Of a stretch of 64,000 nucleotides of DNA, positions 20,196-28,963 are shown one piece after another. The notes beneath the pieces are model-generated. The model was not told the origin of the DNA. It did no database searches and saw nothing but the letters and a program-made list of their open reading frames with translations. Both the position numbers and the translations under genes were made by a program. Positions within the stretch are counted from its first letter, which is position 1, and every line of letters starts with the position of its first letter. This stretch comes from Solibacteraceae bacterium. GTDB taxonomy: Bacteria > Acidobacteriota > Terriglobia > Bryobacterales > Bryobacteraceae. The stretch covers positions 186,001 to 250,000 of the forward strand of contig JALSRK010000076.1 of NCBI GenBank assembly GCA_026984795.1, written 5' to 3'.

Positions 20196-22880
20196 TCAGG
20201 CCCGCACCGGATCGGCCTTCTCCGGATCCACCCCCAGGTCACGGAACGCCTGTTCCACCCTGCCGGCCGGGAACTTGCCCTCCCGGGCCAGCCGCGACAG
20301 CGCCGCCGCGGCGATCGATTCGGCGTCCACCTCGAAGTGCCGCCGCAGGTGCAGCCGGTTGTCCGACCGTCCAAACCCATCCGTCCCCAGCGACGTCAGC
20401 CGTCCCTCCAGCCAGGGTGCGATCTGGTCGGGGACGATCTTCATAAAGTCGGTCGCCGCGACGATCGGCCCTGGGGCATCTTCGAGCGCCCGGACGACAT
20501 ACGGCTTGCGGGGCTTCGCAGCGGGATGAAGGCGGTTCCACCGGTCCACTTCGAGAGCCTCACGCCGCAGCTCGTTGTAGCTGGTAACGCTCCAGACGTC
20601 GGCGGCGATCCCATAGCGCTCGGCCAGGATCGTCTGCGCCCGCAGCGCCTCGTTCAGGATCGGCCCGCTGCCGAACAACTGAACGGCGGCTTTGCCTTCC
20701 GAGGCCCGCCGATACCGGTAGATGCCACGGATGATCCCGTCGATGATCTCCTCGCGCCGGTCTTCCGGCAGCGGCGGCTGCACGTAGAACTCGTTGTAGT
20801 GGGTGATGTAGTAGAAGCAGTCCTCCATGCGCTCGTACATCCGCCGGATGCCGTCGTGGATGATCACCGCCATCTCGTAGGCGTAGGCTGGATCGTAGGT
20901 CTTGCAGGTCGGCACCGTGCTGGCCAGCACGTGGCTGTGGCCGTCCTGGTGCTGGAGGCCCTCGCCGGCCAGCGTCGTCCGGCCCGCCGTGCCGCCCATC
21001 AGGAAACCCTTGCCCCGGGAGTCGCCGAAGGCCCAGATCAGGTCGCCCACCCGCTGGAAGCCGAACATCGAGTAGTAGATGAAGAACGGGATCATCGGTA
21101 CCCCGTAGTTGGCATAGGCCGTGCCGGCGGCGGTGAAGGAGGCCAGCGAGCCCGCCTCGGTGATGCCCTCTTCGAGGATCTGCCCGTCCTTGGCCTCGCG
21201 GTAGTAGAGGAACAGGTCGCTGTCCACGGGCTTGTAGAGCTGCCCCTGGCTGGCGTAGATGCCCACCTGGCGGAACAGCGCCTCCATGCCGAAGGTGCGA
21301 GCCTCGTCGGGAATGATCGGCACGATGTACTTGCCCAACTCCTTGTGCCGCAGCAGCGACCGCAGGATGCTCACCAGCCCGGAGGTAGTCATCGCTTCGC
21401 GCCCGCGTGAGCCGTTCAGCGCATCGGCGAACAGATCCAGCTCCGGCGCCCGGAACTCGATCTTCTTCACTTCGCGCCGCGGCAGGTAGCCGCCCAGCGC
21501 CTTGCGCCGTTCGTGCAGGTACTTCATCTCCGGACTGTCGTCCGGCGGCCGGTAGAAGGAGACCGTGTGCACCGCCTCTTCCGGAATCGGAATGTCGAAG
21601 CGTTCCCGGAAGTATTCGAGCTCCTGCTCGTTCAGCTTCTTCTGCTGGTGCGTCGGGTTGCGGCCCTCGCCCGCCTCGCCCAGGCCGTAGCCCTTGATCG
21701 TCTTGGCCAGGATCACCGTCGGCTGGCCCTGGTGCTCGACGGCGCGCTTGTAGGCGTTGTAGACCTTCTGCGGATCGTGCCCGCCGCGGCGCAGCTTGGC
21801 GAGCTGCTCGTCGCTCATGTCGGCGACCAGCTCGAGCAGCTCCGGATACTTACCGAAAAACTCCCGCCGGATGTAGGCCCCGCCCCGCACCTGGAAGTTC
21901 TGGTACTCGCCGTCGACGCACTCCGACATCCGCTGGATCAACAGGCCGGTCTTGTCTTTGGCCAGCAGGCGGTCCCAGTCGTCGCCCCAGATCACCTTGA
22001 TCACGTTCCAGCCCGCTCCGCGGAAGGCCGCCTCCAGCTCCTGGATGATATGGCCGTTGCCGCGCACCGGCCCGTCGAGCCGCTGCAGGTTGCAGTTGAC
22101 CACCCAGATCAGGTTGTCCAGCTTCTCCCGCGCCGCCAGCGTCAGCGCCCCCAGGGTCTCCGGCTCGTCGGTCTCGCCGTCGCCGACGAAGGCCCAGATC
22201 TTGCGCGGCGTCACCGGGATAACGCCGCGGTTCTCCATGTAGCGCATGAACCGGGCGTGGTAGATCGAGTTGATCGGACCGATGCCCATCGAGACCGTCG
22301 GGAACTGCCAGAACTCCGGCATCAGCCACGGGTGCGGATACGAGGAAAGACCCGGATGGTCGCGCAGCTCGTGGCGGAAGTTCTCCAGATGCTTCTCGGT
22401 CAGCCGGCCCTCGAGATACGCCCGGGCGTACATGCCCGGGGCCGCGTGGCCCTGGAAGTAGACGAAGTCGCCGGGCTGGTCCCCGTAGCTCGCCCGGATG
22501 AAGTGGTTCTGCGCCACCTCCACCAGCGTCGCCAGCGAGGCGAAGGTCGAGATATGCCCGCCGATGCCGTCGTCGTACTTGTTCTGCCGGACCACCATGG
22601 CCATGGCGTTCCACCGGACCAGACTCTTGATCCGGCGCTCGATCTCCCGGTCGCCGGGGTAGGGCTCTTCGTCCTCGGCGGGAATCGTGTTCACGTAGGG
22701 CGTGTTCAGCCCCAACGCCGGGGCGGCGCCGGCCACAGCGGCCCGGTCGATGAGGCGTTCCAACAGGTACGCCGCCCGATCCGGCCCTTCCTGGTCCAGG
22801 ACCTCGTCGAGGGCCTCCAGCCATTCGGCCGTCTCTTGCGGATTCGGATCCGGAGACTTCTCCACTTTCTTCTGCAGCAT
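20196..22880 (-). CDS. aceE: Pyruvate dehydrogenase E1 component, homodimeric type
   Basis: 894 residues, close to the length of AceE. The thiamine-diphosphate motif is present (GDGETDEPE ... WVVNCNLQ), as are the N-terminal GGHISTFAS and the C-terminal transketolase-like domain. It decarboxylates pyruvate and acetylates the lipoyl domain of E2. The ATG at 22880 gives a normal N-terminus; upstream codons in the same frame are not conserved-looking. The E2 (aceF) and E3 (lpd) genes are not beside it. The following gene is the ornithine-cyclodeaminase-family gene. Confidence 0.96.
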   Translation of the reverse strand: MLQKKVEKSPDPNPQETAEWLEALDEVLDQEGPDRAAYLLERLIDRAAVAGAAPALGLNTPYVNTIPAEDEEPYPGDREIERRIKSLVRWNAMAMVVRQNKYDDGIGGHISTFASLATLVEVAQNHFIRASYGDQPGDFVYFQGHAAPGMYARAYLEGRLTEKHLENFRHELRDHPGLSSYPHPWLMPEFWQFPTVSMGIGPINSIYHARFMRYMENRGVIPVTPRKIWAFVGDGETDEPETLGALTLAAREKLDNLIWVVNCNLQRLDGPVRGNGHIIQELEAAFRGAGWNVIKVIWGDDWDRLLAKDKTGLLIQRMSECVDGEYQNFQVRGGAYIRREFFGKYPELLELVADMSDEQLAKLRRGGHDPQKVYNAYKRAVEHQGQPTVILAKTIKGYGLGEAGEGRNPTHQQKKLNEQELEYFRERFDIPIPEEAVHTVSFYRPPDDSPEMKYLHERRKALGGYLPRREVKKIEFRAPELDLFADALNGSRGREAMTTSGLVSILRSLLRHKELGKYIVPIIPDEARTFGMEALFRQVGIYASQGQLYKPVDSDLFLYYREAKDGQILEEGITEAGSLASFTAAGTAYANYGVPMIPFFIYYSMFGFQRVGDLIWAFGDSRGKGFLMGGTAGRTTLAGEGLQHQDGHSHVLASTVPTCKTYDPAYAYEMAVIIHDGIRRMYERMEDCFYYITHYNEFYVQPPLPEDRREEIIDGIIRGIYRYRRASEGKAAVQLFGSGPILNEALRAQTILAERYGIAADVWSVTSYNELRREALEVDRWNRLHPAAKPRKPYVVRALEDAPGPIVAATDFMKIVPDQIAPWLEGRLTSLGTDGFGRSDNRLHLRRHFEVDAESIAAAALSRLAREGKFPAGRVEQAFRDLGVDPEKADPVRA

Positions 22881-22990
22881 CTCTGTGTGAATTCTCCAAT
22901 GACAGCGTCTGAAGCTGCTGGGCGGCAGCCACGGACGTCTATTCCCCCCGCGGGTGGAGTCCTCGGCTCGCGGCGGGACCGGCCCGCACC

Positions 22991-23006
22991 GTATCCCTTT
23001 GGATAC
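22991..23006. promoter_or_regulatory. Inverted repeat in the aceE upstream region
   Basis: GTATCC-CTTT-GGATAC, perfect six-base arms, 111 bases before the aceE start. The ten bases GGATACACTC (23001-23010) recur at 23751-23760 next to the DinB gene start. A regulator-binding site is possible; chance is not excluded. Confidence 0.3.
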
Positions 23007-23113
23007 ACTCAGCGTACCGTTTCCGCCGCGCCGGACGCAAACGACCACGGAGTCTCGAGGGCGCAACGGCCGTCTCCCAAGATCGCAGGGACGGCCGCCG
23101 CACGCCTCTCTTC

Positions 23114-23719
23114 TCAAGCCGCCGCCCCGGCCGACTGGATCTGCCGCAGCGTCTCACGGGCCTGCCAGACGTGGCGGCGCTCATGCGCCAGCAGAAGCCA
23201 GAAGCCCATCCCCAGGCTGTAGCGGATCCAGCGGCTGAAAGCCGATTCCACCTTCACTCGCGCCAGGTCCAGCCCGCTGGCCGCCTTCAGCAGCTCCCGG
23301 AGCCGGCCGTGCAGGTCAGCGAAGTCGGCCGCGACCTGAGCGGCATCCAGTTCCCCGGCGGGCTGCATCATCTGGGGGGCCTTCAGGCGGAACCCCCGCA
23401 CCGGAGGCTCGAGCTTCTTCAGGAACCAGCGCTCGAGCACCCCGTAAGTGTACGGACCCGGGTGAAAGCGCTCGTTCGCTCGAGCCTTCTGGATCGCTGC
23501 TTCGAACTTCGGCAGCGCCAGCCGGGCCGTCAGGTTCAGGTGCTCGATGGCCTCGGCCGGCGACCAGCGGCCGGGCGCCGGCCGGCGCGTGAAGTCCCCG
23601 CCGCCGCACTCGGTCAGCCCGTGGACATCCGAAACCAATACGTCGAGCTGATACAGGAGTCGCTCGATCTCGGGATTCAGCGTGCGGTCATATGGACGTT
23701 CGGGCAAAGGACCCAACAT
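23114..23719 (-). CDS. DinB-like family protein
   Basis: 201 residues from the ATG at 23719; a GTG at 23758 would add 13. It looks like a four-helix DinB/YfiT-type protein with the metal histidines AIEHLNLT and AHERRHVWQ, the latter near the C-terminus. Members bind a divalent metal; some are thiol-dependent transferases or hydrolases, most are uncharacterised. It follows the Smr gene by a few bases to a few tens of bases on the same strand, so co-transcription is likely. Confidence 0.8.
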   Translation of the reverse strand: MLGPLPERPYDRTLNPEIERLLYQLDVLVSDVHGLTECGGGDFTRRPAPGRWSPAEAIEHLNLTARLALPKFEAAIQKARANERFHPGPYTYGVLERWFLKKLEPPVRGFRLKAPQMMQPAGELDAAQVAADFADLHGRLRELLKAASGLDLARVKVESAFSRWIRYSLGMGFWLLLAHERRHVWQARETLRQIQSAGAAA

Positions 23720-23767
23720 CTTCGTCTCAGCCCCACTCCTGAACAAGACTGGATACACTCTTAAGGA

Positions 23768-24097
23768 TTACCGTAGTGTTACAATGGTTGCGCCCCAGCC
23801 GCCGGCCTCCGGCGGCGCGTCGCGGAAATCGGCCACGAAGTCCGTCCGGGCCAGCACCGAACGGACGATCTCCCGCTGCACGCCGATCCCCCGCCCGTGG
23901 ATGATCCGCAGGAACTTGAGTCCCCGCGAGTGCGCTTCCTCGAGGTAGGCTTCGACCACCGCCTTGACGTCCCGTGGCGGCACACTGTGCAGGTCAAAGA
24001 CGTCGGTGATCGGGATGCGGACGGGTTCCTCCCAGGAATTCTCTTCGCCATCGCCGTGAGCGGCGCCCTCCGGCCCTTCGGTTTCGCCTCCGTTCAT
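23768..24097 (-). CDS. Smr-domain protein
   Basis: 109 residues. After an acidic 25-residue leader comes a complete small MutS-related domain with the two motifs FDLHSV and IIHGRGIG. Stand-alone Smr proteins are nucleases acting on nucleic acids, for example mRNA on collided ribosomes (SmrB in E. coli). No MutS2 part is present. The ATG has no Shine-Dalgarno sequence but a TAGGAT seven bases upstream. Confidence 0.9.
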   Translation of the reverse strand: MNGGETEGPEGAAHGDGEENSWEEPVRIPITDVFDLHSVPPRDVKAVVEAYLEEAHSRGLKFLRIIHGRGIGVQREIVRSVLARTDFVADFRDAPPEAGGWGATIVTLR

Positions 24098-24104
24098 CGT
24101 TTCT

Positions 24105-24110
24105 ATCCTA
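24105..24110 (-). promoter_or_regulatory. -10 hexamer close to the Smr start codon
   Basis: TAGGAT on the minus strand, seven bases before the ATG at 24097, with no ribosome-binding site between. One of several such arrangements in the window. Confidence 0.35.
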
Positions 24111-24284
24111 ACCGGCGCCGGGCGACGGTTTTCCAGGGTCGGATTTTCGGCAGCTTGGGCGCCGCTCTTCCTAGTGGGAACCCCCGAATTCCCTGTCTGT
24201 TCTCACCTAATCGGTGGGAATGCCGCCGGCCAGGCCCTACAATGAATAGTGGCAGGGACGAGTTGAAGATCGAGAGCGTCCGAG

Positions 24285-25250
24285 ATGCGGTGTCTGGTCT
24301 GCGGCAAAGAGATCGGCCTGTTCCGCCGCCTTTGGGACCGCAAGTACTGTAGCGACCGCCATCGCAGGACCGCCCGCCGCCTGTCGGCGCGGGCTCTGCG
24401 TGAGCTGCAGGACTTCGATGATCTCGAGGAGCCCTGGCTCATCACGCCCGGGCTCAAGGACGAGCGGAAGAAGGCTGTGGGGTCGGGTGTCAGCCCGGCC
24501 ACCGGGATCCTTCTGCTCGTTCTCATCATCTTCGGCGTCCTGATCATTCCCCCCGAGCGCGGCTCCGCACCGCTCGCCCCGCCCAAGCGCTCGCGGACGT
24601 TCAGCATTCCCCCGCAGATCCGGCAGTGGATTCCGGGCGCGCCCACCGTCGATTACATCGACGACTTCCGCACCGGATTGGGGGACTGGGTGGCCGCCGC
24701 CGGATCTAGGGCCCGCGGTTGGTCGCGCGAGGCCGGTAAGGTACGGCTGGGCGGCCTGCGGCTCTGGAAACCGACGCTGTCGATGTCGGACTACCAGCTC
24801 GTCTTCCAGGCCGAGATTGAATCCAAGGCTATGGGCTGGGCCTTCCGGGCGACGGATGCCCGGCACTACTACGCCACCAAGCTCGCCGTCCCCGGCCCCG
24901 GCGGCCCGCCCCGGCCGGAGATCGTCCGGTATGTCATGGTGGGGGGCAGGAAGAAGGACCTCGTACAGCTACCCCTGCCGCTCCATATCAAGGCCAATAC
25001 GCCATACAAAGTTCGCGTCCTGGTGAAGAACGACCGCTTCACGACGGCGATCAACGGCCAGATCGTCGATACCTGGCGCGACACCCGGTACCCTCAGGGC
25101 GGCGTCGGCTTCTTCGCCGAGCCCGGCGAGCGGGCGCTGATCAGCTGGGTCCGGGTCAACGACGCCGAGGGGCTGCTGGGAAAGCTGTTCTCGTTCTCGT
25201 TGCTCATCGGACCCTCAGAACTCCTGGCGGGACCGCCGGGAGGATATTGA
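24285..25250 (+). CDS. Zinc-finger membrane protein with LamG-like C-terminal domain
   Basis: 321 residues. Residues 3-26 form a CX2CX15CX3H finger (C3, C6, C22, H26) with RRL in the middle, identical in spacing to the N-terminus of the protein encoded at 55907-56695. A membrane helix follows at about 72-87. The rest (about 125-300) looks like a beta-sandwich of the LamG/DUF1080 kind (YIDDFRTGLGDW, YATKLAVPGPGG, TAINGQIVDTWRD) and would lie outside the cytoplasm. This suggests a single-pass protein that links an inner finger to an outer sugar- or ligand-binding domain. I know no named function. Confidence 0.75.
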   Translation: MRCLVCGKEIGLFRRLWDRKYCSDRHRRTARRLSARALRELQDFDDLEEPWLITPGLKDERKKAVGSGVSPATGILLLVLIIFGVLIIPPERGSAPLAPPKRSRTFSIPPQIRQWIPGAPTVDYIDDFRTGLGDWVAAAGSRARGWSREAGKVRLGGLRLWKPTLSMSDYQLVFQAEIESKAMGWAFRATDARHYYATKLAVPGPGGPPRPEIVRYVMVGGRKKDLVQLPLPLHIKANTPYKVRVLVKNDRFTTAINGQIVDTWRDTRYPQGGVGFFAEPGERALISWVRVNDAEGLLGKLFSFSLLIGPSELLAGPPGGY

Positions 25251-25314
25251 TTCCCGGCTGAGCGGCCCGGTTTGCGGTTCCCCGGCTTACCGTAGCGGTG
25301 ATTCCCCTCTCCCC

Positions 25315-25339
25315 CCGCCGGCAGGTCGTCAGCCGGCGG
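25315..25339. terminator. Hairpin between convergent genes, possible terminator
   Basis: CCGCCGGC (25315-25322) and GCCGGCGG (25332-25339), perfect arms around a nine-base loop, between the ends of the zinc-finger membrane protein gene and the BY-kinase gene. T-runs are weak on both sides. Confidence 0.4.
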
Positions 25340-25341
25340 TC

Positions 25342-26232
25342 TTACTTGCCGGCGGCTTCGTCTTCCTCTTCGCCATCTTCGGCGTCTTCGTCCTCGGACT
25401 TGTAATAGTACGAGTGGTAGTAGGTGTACTTGCTGTAAAGCTCTCCCCGCCGGGCGCCGTTGGCCACGATCCCGAGAACATTGTTCTCGCACAGCGACTG
25501 CATCGCCCGGGTGACCGAATCAATCGTTGTCGAGCCGATACGCACGACCAGCAGCGTGCCGTGGCACAGGGTGGCGAGCAGGTTCGCGTCGGCCGCGAAC
25601 AGCAGGGGCGGCGTGTCCAGAATCACCCAGTTGAACAGCCGGGGAAGCTGCTCGATCAGCCGCCGGGCTTCCGCCAGGTTCAGCAGTTCGAGCGGGTTCA
25701 TCACCGGCTCCCCGGCCGGGACGACCCACAGCTCCATGCCGGCGATCTTCTTAATGATCTGGTGCAGCTCGGCTTTGCCTTGCAGGAAGTCCGTGAGGCC
25801 GGGGGCCCGCTCGATGTTGAAGTACGTGTGCAGGACCGGCCGCCGGAAGTCGAAATCGGCCAGCAGCGTCGGGTTGCCCACCAGTTGGGCTTCGGCCAGC
25901 GCAAAATTCGCTGCCGTGAAGGACTTGCCCTCGGCCGGCGAGGGCGAAGTGACCACTACGGAATGGATGGGCTGCAGCGTCTGTAAGTGGTTGATGCGCG
26001 TCCGGAGCGTCCGGAACTCCTCTGCCGGCCCATCGGAACGGTGTTGGCCCGCGACATTCAGTAGGTGCATGTCCGGCGGCGGCGCGTAAGGGATCTCTTC
26101 GATCTTCTCGAGCAGCCCATCCAAGGCTAGAGGAGCCAACCCCCGCGGCGCCGGTGCGTCCGGGGCCGCCGGTGTCGCCGGCGGAAGCTCGGCTCCTTGA
26201 ATCTTCTGCAGTGCGTCGTGAACTCGGCTCAT
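25342..26232 (-). CDS. BY-kinase-like tyrosine kinase (CpsD/CapB type)
   Basis: 296 residues. It has a P-loop (SPSPAEGKSFTAANFA), the second Walker A' motif (LLADFDFRRP) and Walker B (WVILDTPPLLF), then a C-terminal tyrosine cluster with seven tyrosines within 13 residues (about 265-278). An unusually acidic tail of about 18 residues follows the cluster. BY-kinases phosphorylate their own tail and control polymer length and export. Here the kinase is separate from the Wzz-like membrane protein encoded just upstream, as in Firmicutes, while many Gram-negatives have them fused. AGGAGGAG precedes the ATG. Confidence 0.9.
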   Translation of the reverse strand: MSRVHDALQKIQGAELPPATPAAPDAPAPRGLAPLALDGLLEKIEEIPYAPPPDMHLLNVAGQHRSDGPAEEFRTLRTRINHLQTLQPIHSVVVTSPSPAEGKSFTAANFALAEAQLVGNPTLLADFDFRRPVLHTYFNIERAPGLTDFLQGKAELHQIIKKIAGMELWVVPAGEPVMNPLELLNLAEARRLIEQLPRLFNWVILDTPPLLFAADANLLATLCHGTLLVVRIGSTTIDSVTRAMQSLCENNVLGIVANGARRGELYSKYTYYHSYYYKSEDEDAEDGEEEDEAAGK

Positions 26233-26270
26233 TTCTCCTCCTGCTTACGAGGACGCCGGACCCCGTTCCT

Positions 26271-27953
26271 TCATACCTTCGTCGCGTAGTAATAATAGAT
26301 CGAGCCGCCCATTACCGCGGCGGCGAACAGACACGCGGCCACCCACGCGAGCCACGCCATACGCCGCCGCCGCATCACGACGACATCGTTCTCCAGCAGC
26401 GGAATCGAACCCAGCACCGGCAACTGCGTATAAGCGCGGACGTCCTTGAGCGTCTTCAGCGACGTGTCCCGGATCTCGCGCAGGAACACCAGCACCCCTC
26501 CAGCGCCGAATCCCGCAAATATCCCCATCAGGATGATCACCGAGCGCACCGGTTGGGCGGGCCGTTCCGGCAGCGACGCCGGGTCCAACAATTCAAGCCC
26601 CTCGCCCTGGTTCCGGCTCTCCAGGTTCGTCGCGAGTTCCGATTGCTTCACCTTCAGGCTCAACTCGTCGTAACGCTTCTGCTTCAGTTGCAGATCCCGC
26701 ATCAGCGACGCGTACTCCTGCTGGCCCACCGGGGCCTGCTGCAGGCGGGACTGTATCTCCTGGATGCGCGCGTTCACCTGTTCCAGTTCCCGCTGGGTAT
26801 TCCGGATCTCCAGATCTTTGGCCCGCGCCTCGATGAGCTTGCGCTGGAGCTCGTCGTTCAGCCGGCGGATCTCGGCTGCCTGCTGGGGGGTGAGCACAGG
26901 CTGAGTCTGCTTCTTCGCCGAACCGGCTCCCTCGTTCAGATACTTGGCGCGCCGTTTCCGCAACAGTTCAATTTGCGCCTCGACCCGCTTGACGTCTGGA
27001 TGGTTCTCCGTGTAAGTCTGCAGCATCGCCGCCAGATTCTTCTCCGCCGCCCGGATCTGCTCGTTCAGCGCCCTCACCCGGGGATCGACGTAAGTGCCCC
27101 CGCCCTTGGAGCCCGGCACCCGCGCGATCGAGTTGATCCGGTCGCGCAGGACTCGGATCTCGGACTCGGTCACCAGCTTTTCCTGCTGGAGCCGGCCGAG
27201 GGCGCCGTTCAGCGTCCCGGCGCGCGTTTCCAGGGCCGTGGCCCGCTGCATGCTGGCCGCCCACTGGTCCGGTAACTGGCCGGCGTGCCGCATCCGGAAC
27301 TCAGTGATCTTCCTCTCGACTTCTTCCAGCTCGTTCTTGGCCGCTTGCCACTGATCCCTCAGGAACTGGGTCGTCAGCGCCGACTGGCTCGAACGCTCGC
27401 GGATGTTCTCGGTGATGAACCGGTTCGCCAGGTCGGCGGTTACTTTCTGCGCCAGGTATCGGTTCTCGTAGGCGAACGAGATCTGGAACGCCGTGAGGTT
27501 GGCTCCCCCGCGGGTCGGCCGGATCGTTCTGACGTCGCCGATGTCGATCGCTTTCCGCATCTTTTCGATGACGTCCTCGAGCGGCAGCCGCTGGCGTTCG
27601 CGCGGATACAGGTTGTAGGTCTCGATGATGCTGGTCAGCGCCGCGCGGCTCAGGATCTCCTGCGCCATCGAGTTGATCCGCTGCGACATCCGCATGGTGA
27701 CGTTGGGGGGGACGAAGCTCGCCGGAACCTGAGGCGGAACCACACGAATGACGGCGGTGGAGATGTATGTGTCCGGCCAGAGAAAAGCCGTTACGACAGC
27801 CAGCACCAGCCCGGCCAGCGCGGGCCCGGCGATCCAGGACTTGTTACGGCGAATGATGTCGAGAATGTCTTCCGGATCCAGTTGCCGCCGGGGGACCCGC
27901 AACGGATCCTGCAACTGCTGCTGCGGCTGCTGCGGATATGGATTCAATTGCAT
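26271..27953 (-). CDS. Polysaccharide chain-length determinant (Wzz/GumC-like)
   Basis: 560 residues. Glutamine/proline-rich cytosolic N-terminus, first membrane helix at about 40-60, a large periplasmic region rich in coiled coil (about 170-440), and a second helix close to the C-terminus (about 530-555). The layout is that of GumC/Wzc-type co-polymerases without the kinase domain. It should set chain length and connect the kinase to the Wza-like exporter encoded upstream. AGGAGGAGAGGG precedes the ATG; 38 bases separate it from the kinase gene. Confidence 0.9.
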   Translation of the reverse strand: MQLNPYPQQPQQQLQDPLRVPRRQLDPEDILDIIRRNKSWIAGPALAGLVLAVVTAFLWPDTYISTAVIRVVPPQVPASFVPPNVTMRMSQRINSMAQEILSRAALTSIIETYNLYPRERQRLPLEDVIEKMRKAIDIGDVRTIRPTRGGANLTAFQISFAYENRYLAQKVTADLANRFITENIRERSSQSALTTQFLRDQWQAAKNELEEVERKITEFRMRHAGQLPDQWAASMQRATALETRAGTLNGALGRLQQEKLVTESEIRVLRDRINSIARVPGSKGGGTYVDPRVRALNEQIRAAEKNLAAMLQTYTENHPDVKRVEAQIELLRKRRAKYLNEGAGSAKKQTQPVLTPQQAAEIRRLNDELQRKLIEARAKDLEIRNTQRELEQVNARIQEIQSRLQQAPVGQQEYASLMRDLQLKQKRYDELSLKVKQSELATNLESRNQGEGLELLDPASLPERPAQPVRSVIILMGIFAGFGAGGVLVFLREIRDTSLKTLKDVRAYTQLPVLGSIPLLENDVVVMRRRRMAWLAWVAACLFAAAVMGGSIYYYYATKV

Positions 27954-28017
27954 CTTCCGGTCCCTCTCCTCCTATCGGCCGGACGCCGGGCTTTGCTTCG
28001 CTCCCGGCCCCCACCGC

Positions 28018-28680
28018 TCAGGGAACGATGATGTGATCCCCGTCCTGGAGATAGACGTTCTGCTCCAGGTTCTTGCCCTTGATCACCTCGTTGTAGTTGA
28101 ACTTGAGCCTCTTGCGCCCGCGCAAGATGATGATCTTCTTCTTTTGCGCCCAGTCCCGGAACCCTCCGGCCATGCTCAGCGCCTCCAGTACGGTGGTGGG
28201 AACCACCAGAGGGAAGGCCCCCGTCCGCATCACCTGGCCGGTGATGTAATACTTCTTGCTCCGCACCGCCGTCACTTGCACGAGCACTTCCGGGCGGGTG
28301 AGGTAGTTCGACAGCTTTTCGGTGATCACCCGGCGGAGTTCCTCCGGCGTCTTGCCGCCGGCCTGCACTTCGCCGATCAGCGGCAGGCTGATCTTGCCGT
28401 CCGGCCGCACAATCACGGCCCCCGAAACCTCCGGCTCGCGCCACACCCGGATCGCGAGCTGGTCCTCGGGCCCGATCTTGTAGGAATGCGGATCCACCGG
28501 GGCCGCGGGAGCGTTCGGGTCCAGAGGCTTCAGCTCGGAGCCGGGCTCCAGCGGTTCCCCCTGCGCCTGGCCGCCTTCTTTCTGCTCTTCTTGCTGAGCT
28601 TGCTGAGCCGTCGCCGGGCTGAGGATGGCCGCGAACCAGACCGCAAGCAGTACCAGGAGTGAAACTTCCCGTGCCTTCAT
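28018..28680 (-). CDS. Polysaccharide export protein (Wza-like, SLBB domain)
   Basis: 220 residues from the ATG at 28680, which is followed by a signal peptide (MKAREVSLLVLLAVWFAAIL). A Gln/Glu-rich linker leads into the polysaccharide-export domain with SYKIGPEDQLAIRVWREPE and a C-terminal SLBB-like part with GAFPLVVPTTVLEALSMAGG. It is shorter than E. coli Wza and lacks the lipobox cysteine and the C-terminal amphipathic helix, so it may be a periplasmic or short outer-membrane channel. It opens the wza-wzz-kinase cluster; glycosyltransferases are not in the window. Confidence 0.88.
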   Translation of the reverse strand: MKAREVSLLVLLAVWFAAILSPATAQQAQQEEQKEGGQAQGEPLEPGSELKPLDPNAPAAPVDPHSYKIGPEDQLAIRVWREPEVSGAVIVRPDGKISLPLIGEVQAGGKTPEELRRVITEKLSNYLTRPEVLVQVTAVRSKKYYITGQVMRTGAFPLVVPTTVLEALSMAGGFRDWAQKKKIIILRGRKRLKFNYNEVIKGKNLEQNVYLQDGDHIIVP

Positions 28681-28753
28681 CGTTCCCTGCCGGTTGGCTT
28701 TGCCAAGCATCGATCCTCGTGAGATCTGACTCGCCGCACAGTCCAACCCGTTC

Positions 28754-28814
28754 TGGTTAATATTCTTACACAGCCTCTCCGCTATCCGAATACGCCCCGC
28801 CACACCGGCGGGGC
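28754..28814. promoter_or_regulatory. AT-rich spot and hairpin upstream of the polysaccharide-export genes
   Basis: An AT-rich stretch (28754-28771) about 75-90 bases before the wza-like start could hold its promoter. Next to it GCCCCGCC (28794-28801) and GGCGGGGC (28807-28814) form a perfect eight-base hairpin. No T-run follows, so a terminator for the upstream Maf gene is not shown. Confidence 0.3.
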
Positions 28815-28963
28815 CTACAGCGCCGCAAGGCAGACGCGCAACTTGTTGCAAACGCTGCCGGGGGCTCCCCCCTGTCCGGCAGTTGCGTAGACCAACCGTA
28901 CTAGAACCAAGCAGCAGCCCCGTACCGCGGGCGACCAATCTACTCCGGGGCCGGCCGCTCCTT

